The notes under the pieces are model-generated. The model did not search any database. It saw only the letters and a list, made by a program, of their open reading frames with translations, and was not told the DNA's origin. From NCBI RefSeq assembly GCF_050529585.1, contig NZ_CP172882.1, forward strand, positions 2,914,001 through 2,978,000: a stretch of DNA of 64,000 nt. Reading direction: 5' to 3'. The position numbers and the translations under genes are program-made. How positions within the stretch are numbered: position 1 is the first letter of the stretch; each line of letters starts with the position of its first letter. This DNA is from Enterococcus_D sp050529585 (GTDB taxonomy: Bacteria > Bacillota > Bacilli > Lactobacillales > Enterococcaceae). Positions 7,597-15,808 of this stretch are shown here, one piece after another.

Positions 7597-8016
7597 TTAT
7601 TCCCCTCGTGCCACACCATGAAATTGAAATGAATCTTTGACATGTGCTTCTGTTTGATCAGCCACCGCTTGTGTGTAATACGAAATCTTATAATCAATGT
7701 ACGCCAAGGTTTCCTCTAATTCACTGATTTGTGCTTGGAGCGCTTCTTTACGTTCATTGAACATAGCCAATCTCTCCCCTAATGACTCGTCTCCAACTTG
7801 ACACCATGTAATAAACGTCTTGATTTCTTTCAACGACATTCCTGACTTCTTTAAACATTCAATAGTGAACAAGGTGGACACAGCTTCCTCATCAAATAAG
7901 CGCATGCCTTGTTCATTTTTTTTGATTGCTGGGATAAGTCCCTGTGCGTCATAATACCGTAAGGTCGATGGATTAAGCTTGAATTTTTTGGCAATCGTGC
8001 CGATCGTATCTTCCAT
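7597..8016 (-). CDS. MerR-family transcriptional regulator (AdhR/NmlR-like)
   Basis: About 139 residues: winged-helix MerR DNA-binding domain (TIGTIAKKFKLNPSTLRYYD), second helix pair to about residue 75, then a long dimerisation coiled coil (ERLAMFNERKEALQAQISEL) and a short tail. A single cysteine at residue 54 in ECLKKSGMSLKE is where the NmlR/AdhR group, which senses reactive aldehydes or electrophiles, keeps its conserved cysteine; another Cys follows in TWCQVGD. ATG 8016 has AAAGGA eight bases upstream; the ATG nine bases earlier abuts the site. Its promoter carries a 19-bp spacer with an internal dyad, so it is autoregulated, and the same operator occurs before the acetyltransferase at 6891. 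Confidence 0.9.
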   Translation of the reverse strand: MEDTIGTIAKKFKLNPSTLRYYDAQGLIPAIKKNEQGMRLFDEEAVSTLFTIECLKKSGMSLKEIKTFITWCQVGDESLGERLAMFNERKEALQAQISELEETLAYIDYKISYYTQAVADQTEAHVKDSFQFHGVARGE

Positions 8017-8120
8017 AAAAAACATCCTTTCCTTTAGGCTGACTATAGCAACCCGTGTACAGCCCCAAAATGCGAGATTTCCCTATTCCTTTGTTGTTTA
8101 AAGAGAAAAGACTCCCTCTT

Positions 8121-8151
8121 ATTTTAACAGGTAAAGTCCACTTTAAGTCAA
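8121..8151 (-). promoter_or_regulatory. Autoregulated MerR promoter with 19-bp spacer and dyad
   Basis: On the minus strand TTGACT (8146-8151) and TAAAAT (8121-8126) are 19 bp apart. The spacer contains the inverted repeat TAAAGT-GG-ACTTTA (8132-8145), the expected position for MerR-family binding. It drives the MerR gene at 8016. Confidence 0.75.
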
Positions 8152-8255
8152 TCTTTCACCTGCGCTTGTATCCGATGCATCTCATTCGTATAAACATAGT
8201 CAAGTACTTCTATCAACAGGAAAAGCTGACTGAATAGCAGATACATCAACGCCAA

Positions 8256-9605
8256 TTACCCAATCATCACTGTCTCATCTGGGTATTTATAACCAACTTC
8301 TCTTTTGTTGGCTTTAGACAATAATGAAAAGGCGACGGTGAGAATTCCCACCCGACCAACGAACATCAAGCTGATGACTACAAGTTTTCCAAAGACTGAT
8401 AGATGTGGAGTCAGTCCCATACTTAATCCGACTGTCCCAAAAGCGGAAAACACTTCAAATGCGATATAAGAAAGTCCATCGGAGATACCTGGCATCCGCT
8501 CAGTGACCGACAAGCAAAAAATGGCCAGCACACATAAAGTGAATGTGAAGAAAAAGAGCGTGAATGCGCGAGAAACAGCACTCTCTTTGATGGTTCTGCC
8601 AAAGACTTCAGCCCGGCTACGTCCCCGTAATAAACTACGGATCTTGATCACCAACACAGCCAGTGTGGTCGTTTTTAACCCTCCTGCAGTCGATCCTGAG
8701 GTACCGCCAATATACATCAATATCATGGTCAACATCAATCCAGCTTGGCTCATCGTGGCGTAATCAATACTATAGAATCCCGCCGTTCTCGGGGTCACCG
8801 CCAAAAAGAAGTAGTGAAAGAAACGGGCAACAACAGATTTGCTTGTGACTAAATCACTATTCATCTCGGTCAAAACAAAGCCTAATCCACCTACAACCAA
8901 CAACGTACCCACAGCGATCAAGGCCAGTCTAGTGTGTAAGGACCAGCGCTTTGCGTGGCTTTGCAGCACGTCAAACCAGACCAAAAAGCCTAATCCGCCA
9001 GCAATGATCAAGATGCTGATCACACCTAATACAAATGGGTTTTCTTGGAAAGAAACAAGACTATTGCCGAACAAATCAAATCCCGCATTGCAAAAGGCTG
9101 AGACTGCATGAAACACACTAAACCAAAGCCCTTTGGTCCAACCAAAACGGGGGACAAAATCAAGGGCAAGTAAACACATTCCGCTCAGTTGGATCAAAAA
9201 AGCAATTCGAATGATATACCAGGCCAACTGGACTTCGCCGGACATCCGGTCTAGATTCAGCGACTCCCGCAGAATCATTCGTGTACTTAAGTGGACACGT
9301 TTTTTTGCCAAGATATAAAAGAAAACGGGTAACGACATAAAGCCGATCCCACCGATCTCAATCAATACTAACAGTACGGCTTGCCCCCAAATATTGTATT
9401 GTTCTGCAATAGTAAACGTTGAGAGCCCAGTAACACAAATCGCTGAAGTTGCTGTAAACAACGCATCTATAAAGGGAACACCTTGCCCGCTATAGGTGAC
9501 AGCCGGCAGCATCAACAATTCAGTGCCCACCACTATCAGAATGACAAAAACAAGGGTGACCAATTGTGGTGCTGGTATCTTTGGCGTCACTGCACGTTTC
9601 TTCAT
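8256..9605 (-). CDS. ntpJ: K+ uptake channel subunit NtpJ/KtrB
   Basis: 449 residues of the Trk/Ktr/HKT superfamily with four M1-P-M2 repeats. The selectivity-filter glycines are in TSAICVTGLST, VSAFCNAGFD, TPRTAGFYS and FSAFGTVGLSMG. It is the last gene of the V-ATPase operon, the position of ntpJ in Enterococcus hirae, 50 bp after ntpD, with GAAAGGA in front of its ATG. NtpJ/KtrB imports K+ with Na+ and needs a cytoplasmic KtrA-type subunit, not found in this window. Together with the ATPase it would exchange cell Na+ for K+ in salty or alkaline conditions. No clear terminator was found in the 239 bp that follow, which instead hold the MerR promoter. Confidence 0.93.
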   Translation of the reverse strand: MKKRAVTPKIPAPQLVTLVFVILIVVGTELLMLPAVTYSGQGVPFIDALFTATSAICVTGLSTFTIAEQYNIWGQAVLLVLIEIGGIGFMSLPVFFYILAKKRVHLSTRMILRESLNLDRMSGEVQLAWYIIRIAFLIQLSGMCLLALDFVPRFGWTKGLWFSVFHAVSAFCNAGFDLFGNSLVSFQENPFVLGVISILIIAGGLGFLVWFDVLQSHAKRWSLHTRLALIAVGTLLVVGGLGFVLTEMNSDLVTSKSVVARFFHYFFLAVTPRTAGFYSIDYATMSQAGLMLTMILMYIGGTSGSTAGGLKTTTLAVLVIKIRSLLRGRSRAEVFGRTIKESAVSRAFTLFFFTFTLCVLAIFCLSVTERMPGISDGLSYIAFEVFSAFGTVGLSMGLTPHLSVFGKLVVISLMFVGRVGILTVAFSLLSKANKREVGYKYPDETVMIG

Positions 9606-9655
9606 AGACTATCCTTTCATACTAGAAATGAAGCGCCGAGACCAGACAGCTGCCT

Positions 9656-10285
9656 TCACTTCCCTTTATTTTTGACTTTGATCATACGTGTCACATTGGC
9701 ACGTTCATTTTCTTCCAAACGCATTTTGATTTGATAAATGGTGGCTTCCAATTCAGGAATCGTTAAGTACTCCAGTGCATTGACCCGTCGGCGGGTGCGT
9801 TCGATTTCTGCCGACATCAATTGACACGTCTTTTCGATTTCCGTCAAAGACAACAATTTAGGCATGACCTTTGTAAATCGATCCACCGCTAAATCTAAGG
9901 GAACATTTGATTGAATAAAGCCATATTCAATCGGCGCTTGCATCGTGACGTCATCATAATGAAAATGCATCACCGGTACTTCGACACTCATGATATTTTT
10001 GGTGGAGATTTCTAAAGAAACTTCTGTTGCCGGCATGATAAACATTTCTTCGATATATTTCTGATTAATGGTGGCATTGGCCAAACGAAATGCCTTCATG
10101 GCTTGGTGCAGCTGCGCTTCTACTTCTTTGCGCAATTGATTATTTTGCTTGCTCATTTCAATAAATTGACGCATCAGCTCATCTTGCTTATCTTTGAGTA
10201 ATTTATGCCCTCGTTTAGCCGTGGCTAATTGCTTACTCAGGCGTGACAATTCCATTCGTGTGGGATTAACCGTTTGTTGGCTCAT
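9656..10285 (-). CDS. ntpD: V-type Na+-ATPase subunit D (central shaft)
   Basis: 209 residues, mostly two long alpha helices: N-terminal VNPTRMELSRLSKQLATAKR, which is the V-ATPase D signature, and a C-terminal ERTRRRVNALEYLTIPELEA, typical of the coiled-coil rotor axle. The start overlaps the end of ntpB by 20 bp, with AAGGAG before ATG 10285. In E. hirae a small gene, ntpH, follows ntpD; here only 50 bp separate ntpD from ntpJ, so no ntpH is present at this site. Confidence 0.95.
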   Translation of the reverse strand: MSQQTVNPTRMELSRLSKQLATAKRGHKLLKDKQDELMRQFIEMSKQNNQLRKEVEAQLHQAMKAFRLANATINQKYIEEMFIMPATEVSLEISTKNIMSVEVPVMHFHYDDVTMQAPIEYGFIQSNVPLDLAVDRFTKVMPKLLSLTEIEKTCQLMSAEIERTRRRVNALEYLTIPELEATIYQIKMRLEENERANVTRMIKVKNKGK

Positions 10286-11666
10286 CTTGATTCACTCCTT
10301 GGGGCAAAAACTCTGCTAACAAATCATCATTGATCCGCTTGAGTTCTACTTTAGGCAACATCGCCAACAATTCCCATCCCAAATCTAACGTATCGAGGAT
10401 CGAACGATTGGTACGATAACCTTGATTTAAATATTCATTCTCAAAACGTTCTGCAAATTGTGCATACACTTTATCTACAGCAGATAAGGCTGATTCGCCT
10501 AAAACAACCGCTAATTCTTTGGCCTGTTTGCCTTGCGCATAGGCAGAAAAGAGTTGGTTCATTGTCGCTGCATGGTCTTTGCGGGTTTTGCCTTCGCCGG
10601 TTCCTTTGTCTTTCAATCGTGACAAGGAAGGAAGCACATCGATAGGCGGTTGAATACCGTTTTTATATAATTCACGGGAAAGGATGATTTGTCCTTCAGT
10701 AATATACCCAGTCAAATCGGGGATCGGGTGTGTTTTGTCATCTTCTGGCATGGTCAAAATCGGCAGTTGGGTAACGGATCCTTTCAGTCCCCGAATCCTG
10801 CCTGCACGTTCATATAATGTAGAAAGATTGGTATACAGATACCCCGGATAGCCACGTCTGCCTGGCACTTCTCTTCGGGCAGACGAGATCTCCCGCAGTG
10901 CTTCACAATAATTTGTCATGTCGGTCATGATGACCAGCACATGCATGCCTTTCTCGTAAGCCAGATACTCAGCAGCTGTTAACGCCATACGTGGCGTCGC
11001 GATCCGTTCTATGGCTGGATCATTGGCCAGATTCATAAAGACCACAGAATGATCGATTGCGCCTGTTTGGCGAAAATCTTCCATGAAGTATTCGGCTTCT
11101 TCAAATGTGATGCCAATCCCTGCAAAGACAACAGCAAAATCGTCTGCATCATTCAAGACTTGGGCTTGACGGGCAATTTGCGCCGCCAACTCTTTGTGAG
11201 GCAGCCCTGAACCAGAAAAAATCGGTAATTTTTGTCCCCGCACCAATGTATTTAAGTGGTCAATGGAAGAAATGCCTGTTTGAATAAACTCATCAGGATA
11301 ATCGCGGGCAGCCGGATTGATCACTTCGCCATTGATATCCATCTGCTTTTCAGGCACGATCGCTACGCCCCCGTCCTTCACCCGACCTAAACCATCAAAG
11401 ACGCGCCCAATCATATGTTCAGACACACCCAACTCTAAAGGATGACCCAAAAAACGAACAGCTGATTCACGGAGATTGATCCCGCCCGTTCCTTCAAACA
11501 CCTGTACCAATGCTTTGTCTTCTTGGATTTCGAGTACTTGTCCTTTACGGATCTCCCCATTTTGCATGCGGATCTCGATCAGTTCCTCATATTTGACCCC
11601 AGAAACACGATCGACCGCCATCAAGGGGCCAACAACTTCGCCAATTGTCTTGTATTCTTTAATCAT
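10266..11666 (-). CDS. ntpB: V-type Na+-ATPase subunit B (regulatory, non-catalytic)
   Basis: 466 residues related to the catalytic A subunit but with a degenerate P-loop (FSGSGLPHKELAAQIARQ), as in all V-ATPase B subunits. The family signature PGYLYTNLSTLYERAGRIRG (ATP synthase alpha/beta-like) is present, as is the N-terminal beta-barrel GPLMAVDRVSGVKYEE. ATG 11666 overlaps the ntpA stop by 8 bp (translational coupling), with AAGGAG upstream. It forms the A3B3 head with NtpA and contributes residues to the nucleotide pocket. Confidence 0.97.
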   Translation of the reverse strand: MIKEYKTIGEVVGPLMAVDRVSGVKYEELIEIRMQNGEIRKGQVLEIQEDKALVQVFEGTGGINLRESAVRFLGHPLELGVSEHMIGRVFDGLGRVKDGGVAIVPEKQMDINGEVINPAARDYPDEFIQTGISSIDHLNTLVRGQKLPIFSGSGLPHKELAAQIARQAQVLNDADDFAVVFAGIGITFEEAEYFMEDFRQTGAIDHSVVFMNLANDPAIERIATPRMALTAAEYLAYEKGMHVLVIMTDMTNYCEALREISSARREVPGRRGYPGYLYTNLSTLYERAGRIRGLKGSVTQLPILTMPEDDKTHPIPDLTGYITEGQIILSRELYKNGIQPPIDVLPSLSRLKDKGTGEGKTRKDHAATMNQLFSAYAQGKQAKELAVVLGESALSAVDKVYAQFAERFENEYLNQGYRTNRSILDTLDLGWELLAMLPKVELKRINDDLLAEFLPQGVNQDEPTNG

Positions 11667-13437
11667 CTAAGCGGTCTCCTTTTTGTAAAATGTCTTTGAT
11701 CGTCGTTGTGATTTCTTCTTGCAATGCCTTGATTTGACCTAGATTAGATTCAGGCAGATACTTCATGCGGGCCAGTTTATCTCGCAAGACTTCCGTTCCT
11801 TCATGCACTTCTGTTAGGTAAGCGCCTAGGTTGAGTGCTTCTTCTGCTTGCTGATGATAAAACAAAATGGTGGCCAACATCTGATATTGCTTTTCTCTTG
11901 AACTAAACGTATCCACAGCATCAAACGCGTTTTGCTGTAAGAAGTCTTCACGTATCGATTTGGTGATTTCAAGCAACAATTGGTCTTTCTCCGATAACGC
12001 ATCAATACCGACTAGGCGCACGATTTCTGATAGCTCTGATTCTTTTTGCAGCATCCGCATTGCCGTTGTGACTTGTTGCGACCAATCCACTTGCATCGCC
12101 TGATCTAAATATGCACCTAATTCATTTTCGTATAAAGAATAACTTTTTAACCAATCAATGGAAGGGAAATGGCGTTTTTGCGCCAATGTCGCATCCAATC
12201 CCCAAAAGACTTTCACAACACGTAATGTATTTTGGGTCACAGGTTCTGAAATATCTCCACCAGAGGGGGACACTGCGCTGATGGCTGTAATGCTTCCTTC
12301 TTGTTCTGAGCCTAAACAAAGAACTTTCCCTGCCCGTTCATAATACTCAGCCAATCGACTCCCCAAATATGCTGGGTAACCTTCATCGCCAGGCATCTCT
12401 TCCAAGCGGCCGGACATTTCTCGCAATGCCTCTGCCCATCGTGAGGTTGAATCTGCCATAATGGCGACTGAATACCCCATATCACGGAAATATTCAGCAA
12501 TCGTGATCCCCGTGTAGATCGAGGCTTCCCGTGCAGCCACAGGCATATTTGATGTATTGGCAATCAATACGGTTCGAGCCATTAATGATTCGCCACTACG
12601 AGGATCCACAAGTTCTGGGAATTCATTCATGACATCCGTCATTTCATTGCCTCGTTCGCCACAGCCAACATACACAACGAGATCCACATCCGCCCATTTA
12701 GCGATTTGGTGCTGTACGACGGTTTTCCCAGCGCCAAAAGGTCCAGGGACAGCCGACGCGCCACCTTTAGCAATGGGGAAAAACGTATCGATGACACGTT
12801 GTCCAGTAATCATCGGTTCCACAGGATTCAATTTTTGTTTCACTGGACGGCTACGACGGACCGGCCATTTTTGCAACATCGAAAAGGCCTTCGTTCCTTG
12901 GTCCGTAGCTAATTCGTAAATTGTCTCATCAATCGTATAAGCGCCAGAAAAGAGTTGTGTCACTGTACCAGATACACCGTTAGGCACCATGATTTTGTGA
13001 CTGATCAATGGTGTTTCTTGGACTGTACCGATCACCATACCTGCACTCACTTTTGTGCCTACTGTGATGCTAGGTTCAAATATCCATTTCTTTTCATGGT
13101 CTAATGCAGGTAATCGGACACCGCGGGTAAGATAATTGCTTTGTGTGACATCCATAAAAGTTTCTAGCGGACGTTGAATCCCATCAAACATTTGCGACAT
13201 GATACCTGGCGCCAACTCAACTGACAATGGCTCGCCCGTCGTCCGCACGCTTTCGCCTGGACCAATGCCTGCTGTTTCTTCATATACTTGAATCGATGCG
13301 ACATCTCCCCGCATCTCGATAATTTCCCCTACTACACCTAGATCACCAACATAACAAATATCTTCGATACTTGCGTGGCTCATGTTTTTTGCTAATACTA
13401 ATGGTCCTGATACTTTGGTTATTATGCCTAATTCCAC
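11659..13437 (-). CDS. ntpA: V-type Na+-ATPase catalytic subunit A
   Basis: 592 residues, the usual length. It has an N-terminal beta barrel (GIITKVSGPLVLAKN), the V-type non-homologous insert around residues 115-185 (SAGMVIGTVQETPLISHKIM), Walker A GPFGAGKT at about 232-239, the glutamate/arginine stretch GCGERGNEMTDV, and the ATPase signature PAYLGSRLAEYYERAGK. GTG 13437 is the start, with TTGGAG upstream. It hydrolyses ATP to drive the rotor. It lies 15 bp behind ntpG and overlaps ntpB. Confidence 0.98.
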   Translation of the reverse strand: MELGIITKVSGPLVLAKNMSHASIEDICYVGDLGVVGEIIEMRGDVASIQVYEETAGIGPGESVRTTGEPLSVELAPGIMSQMFDGIQRPLETFMDVTQSNYLTRGVRLPALDHEKKWIFEPSITVGTKVSAGMVIGTVQETPLISHKIMVPNGVSGTVTQLFSGAYTIDETIYELATDQGTKAFSMLQKWPVRRSRPVKQKLNPVEPMITGQRVIDTFFPIAKGGASAVPGPFGAGKTVVQHQIAKWADVDLVVYVGCGERGNEMTDVMNEFPELVDPRSGESLMARTVLIANTSNMPVAAREASIYTGITIAEYFRDMGYSVAIMADSTSRWAEALREMSGRLEEMPGDEGYPAYLGSRLAEYYERAGKVLCLGSEQEGSITAISAVSPSGGDISEPVTQNTLRVVKVFWGLDATLAQKRHFPSIDWLKSYSLYENELGAYLDQAMQVDWSQQVTTAMRMLQKESELSEIVRLVGIDALSEKDQLLLEITKSIREDFLQQNAFDAVDTFSSREKQYQMLATILFYHQQAEEALNLGAYLTEVHEGTEVLRDKLARMKYLPESNLGQIKALQEEITTTIKDILQKGDRLDD

Positions 13438-13452
13438 ACTATCGGCTCCAAT

Positions 13453-13761
13453 CTATAATATATTTTGTCCAACAGCTTTCTCCACATTTTCTTGAATCAT
13501 GCGTAAGCCGAGCCCTTTTGATCCATCATAATCAGGGATCAAAATAATGGCAGGACTTACTTGTTGCTGATACTTGGCCAGCAATTCTGGAACCAAGGCG
13601 CCGCATTTTTCTGTCAGGTAAAGAATCGTGCAACGCTCAGCCAATTGTTTCAATGCAGCGCGAACTTCCGCCTCACTGGTTGCATAATGAACCTGAAATC
13701 CAAACAATTGAAAAGGCAACACCGATTCCTTCTCCCCAATAACGCCGATGTTATTCGCCAT
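13453..13761 (-). CDS. ntpG: V-type Na+-ATPase subunit F (NtpG)
   Basis: 102 residues with a Rossmann-like fold: N-terminal MANNIGVIGEKESVLPFQLF and a mid ILYLTEKCGALVPELLAKY, matching V-ATPase subunit F, which caps the central shaft. The frame opens 14 codons earlier, but ATG 13761 is chosen because AAAGGATG lies just upstream and family members start MANxxGVIG. It overlaps the 3' end of ntpC by 11 bp. Confidence 0.93.
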   Translation of the reverse strand: MANNIGVIGEKESVLPFQLFGFQVHYATSEAEVRAALKQLAERCTILYLTEKCGALVPELLAKYQQQVSPAIILIPDYDGSKGLGLRMIQENVEKAVGQNIL

Positions 13762-14737
13762 AGTCTCGCATCCTTTCCCTGATTTGCCCTTGGGTAAACC
13801 CACTGCGTTTTCCTACCAGTAATAATCGGAGATTCTGAATCTCACGTTCTTTGGCATTGATAAATGCCAACAATGGCAATGGCCCTAATGCGTCTATTTG
13901 TGCTTGATTGAAGTGTTCTGTCACAAGATTGTCTTGCATAACCGCTAAGCCAGCAAAATCAAGGGTCTCTCCTTGAATCAGTGGTGTAAATACTTCTTGG
14001 TAAGGACTTTGCTGCAAAAATGCGATATAGGCAGAGAATGGTCCCTCTGCAAAATCTAGCAAGGTCTCTTTCTCGATACGACCGACACTAACCAATACCG
14101 CCGCCATAAAACTACGAGAGCGGTGTTGCAGTACACAACGAGCGGCTATCGTCAGATTGGTCAAGTCGATCGACGCAGTCACTGCTTCCGTAAGGGCAGG
14201 TATATTGATTTTGTCTGCTAATCTGCGTTGTTCATGCAAGAAACGCCGATCATAAATGATATCGATTCCTTGCAATACAGCAGATTTCCCTATATATTCC
14301 CGCACTTCTTGAATCGTTTCCAGCACTTTATCAGGCAATCCTTCGGAAGTCCCTGTTTGGATCGCGTTCCTGATCTCATCAAATGTATAAAAACCGTCTT
14401 CAATCAGCAAATGACTGTATGATTTGCCAGTTACAGACTCTTTGGTCAATATTTTGAGATTGTGAAAAGTGAATGGCAGCATATACAAACGGAGAATATC
14501 TATATCTGGCACCCACTCGATCAATTCTTTGATCGTCACAAGAAATTCGTGGTCTAAGGAAGATTCAAAAGTTGCTTGAAAATCTTCAGAAAGATAAGTT
14601 CCGTAGATTGTTGTCGCCAATAGTTGCTCTACCTGCTCAAAATCAGCTGCTGTGATCAACTGTTCCATCACTTGTGCAGAGAGCAATGTCTCTTCCTTTA
14701 GTCGAATAATCGGGTTCAACTGATGATAATTTGCCAT
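13751..14737 (-). CDS. ntpC: V-type Na+-ATPase subunit C (d-type socket)
   Basis: About 328 residues, nearly all helical, matching the V-ATPase C/d (AC39-type) subunit that couples the shaft to the membrane rotor ring. Recognisable stretches are YHQLNPIIRLKEETLL at the N-terminus and REIQNLRLLLVGKRSGF near the C-terminus. Two ATG codons in tandem (14740 and 14737) follow AGGAGG, itself made by the last codons of ntpE. The second is better spaced. Confidence 0.93.
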   Translation of the reverse strand: MANYHQLNPIIRLKEETLLSAQVMEQLITAADFEQVEQLLATTIYGTYLSEDFQATFESSLDHEFLVTIKELIEWVPDIDILRLYMLPFTFHNLKILTKESVTGKSYSHLLIEDGFYTFDEIRNAIQTGTSEGLPDKVLETIQEVREYIGKSAVLQGIDIIYDRRFLHEQRRLADKINIPALTEAVTASIDLTNLTIAARCVLQHRSRSFMAAVLVSVGRIEKETLLDFAEGPFSAYIAFLQQSPYQEVFTPLIQGETLDFAGLAVMQDNLVTEHFNQAQIDALGPLPLLAFINAKEREIQNLRLLLVGKRSGFTQGQIRERMRDYGE

Positions 14738-14740
14738 CAT

Positions 14741-15325
14741 CTAACCTCCTGTTTCAATCTGCTGCCGCCAATATTCCCTTGTGGTTTCTTTGGCTTCTTC
14801 AATCAACAAGCGATAACTAAAATTGTATTGCACGCCATGGTCATTGATCAAAAAGCCGTCTTCCTCGAGTAACGGGCCCAATGTCACTGTATAGGGCAAG
14901 GTTTCTTGACAGTGTGCCAGCCAGGTTTCAGTCAATGCTTCCGCTTGGTTTACACCCACTTGACATGCTACATGTCCTTGCAGGGGCAATTGTTGCAGCA
15001 CGTCAGCCGCAAAGCGTTTCACTTGTGCCGCAGACCATGCTTGCATGACTTGATAAGCTTCTTGATAAAGCTTGTTTAGATACTCATTTTGCTGCAGCAA
15101 ACGTGCTTGTTTCAAAGCCGCCTGTTTGCGGTCTATTTCTTGCTGATATTTTTTGGCCAATTGTTGTTGCGACTGTAAAGCCCTTTGTTTTATTTCAGCT
15201 GACTTTTTTGCCCAAGCAGCCGCGTGATCAGCTTGGATAGCAGCATGCTCCTTGGTTGCGCGTTGCTGCCGCTGCGCTGCTGCTTCTTGTGCAAGTACAG
15301 CAATCATCTTGTCGATGGCATCCAT
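14741..15325 (-). CDS. ntpE: V-type Na+-ATPase subunit E (peripheral stalk)
   Basis: 194 residues with a long Ala/Gln/Lys-rich N-terminal helix (QRQQRATKEHAAIQADHAAA) and a small C-terminal head, the layout of the V-ATPase E subunit, which pairs with NtpF as stator. ATG 15325 has AAGGAGG upstream. Glutamine-rich coiled-coil composition is shared with the NtpF partner. Confidence 0.92.
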   Translation of the reverse strand: MDAIDKMIAVLAQEAAAQRQQRATKEHAAIQADHAAAWAKKSAEIKQRALQSQQQLAKKYQQEIDRKQAALKQARLLQQNEYLNKLYQEAYQVMQAWSAAQVKRFAADVLQQLPLQGHVACQVGVNQAEALTETWLAHCQETLPYTVTLGPLLEEDGFLINDHGVQYNFSYRLLIEEAKETTREYWRQQIETGG

Positions 15326-15337
15326 TTATTTGCCTCC

Positions 15338-15808
15338 TTAAATCGTTCCTAATAGTAGAAATGAAATCACAAATCCTAAAATGGCATACATTTCCACCAT
15401 GACAGAAAACATAACCCCTTTAAAGAAGTGTTCTGGTTTTTTGGCCAAAATTTGGATCCCTGCTGCTGCAACTTTTCCTTGGGCAATTCCAGAAAATAAG
15501 CCCGTGAATGCAACCGGCAAGGCAGCCATCATATAGGCCATGCCAGATACTGTTGACATTTCTCCAGACAAACTTCCGTAAATCATAAAGGCAATGACAA
15601 ATCCGTATAGCCCTTGTGTCCCTGGCAGCAATTGCAAGATCAATGCTTGTCCAAATTTCTCTGGCTGATTCGTTGTCAATGCAGCCGCTGCTTCACCAGT
15701 TTGTCCCACACCTTTTGCTGAACCAATGCCCGAAAAAATCGTAGCGATCCCCATACCAATAATGGCAAAAACCATCCCGCCATTGTTATTAATCAAGTAA
15801 TCAATCAT
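15338..15808 (-). CDS. ntpK: V-type Na+-ATPase proteolipid (rotor ring) NtpK
   Basis: 156 residues, four helices from a duplicated hairpin, the same length as E. hirae NtpK. Counted from ATG 15808, the Na+ ligands known from the E. hirae ring are all present at the same numbers: L61, T64 and Q65 (LPGTQ), Q110 (GIAQ) and E139 (VEMYA), with Y68 also kept. This is direct support for Na+ rather than H+ as the coupling ion. The frame is open nine codons further upstream, inside ntpI, but GGAGG precedes ATG 15808. Confidence 0.97.
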   Translation of the reverse strand: MIDYLINNNGGMVFAIIGMGIATIFSGIGSAKGVGQTGEAAAALTTNQPEKFGQALILQLLPGTQGLYGFVIAFMIYGSLSGEMSTVSGMAYMMAALPVAFTGLFSGIAQGKVAAAGIQILAKKPEHFFKGVMFSVMVEMYAILGFVISFLLLGTI

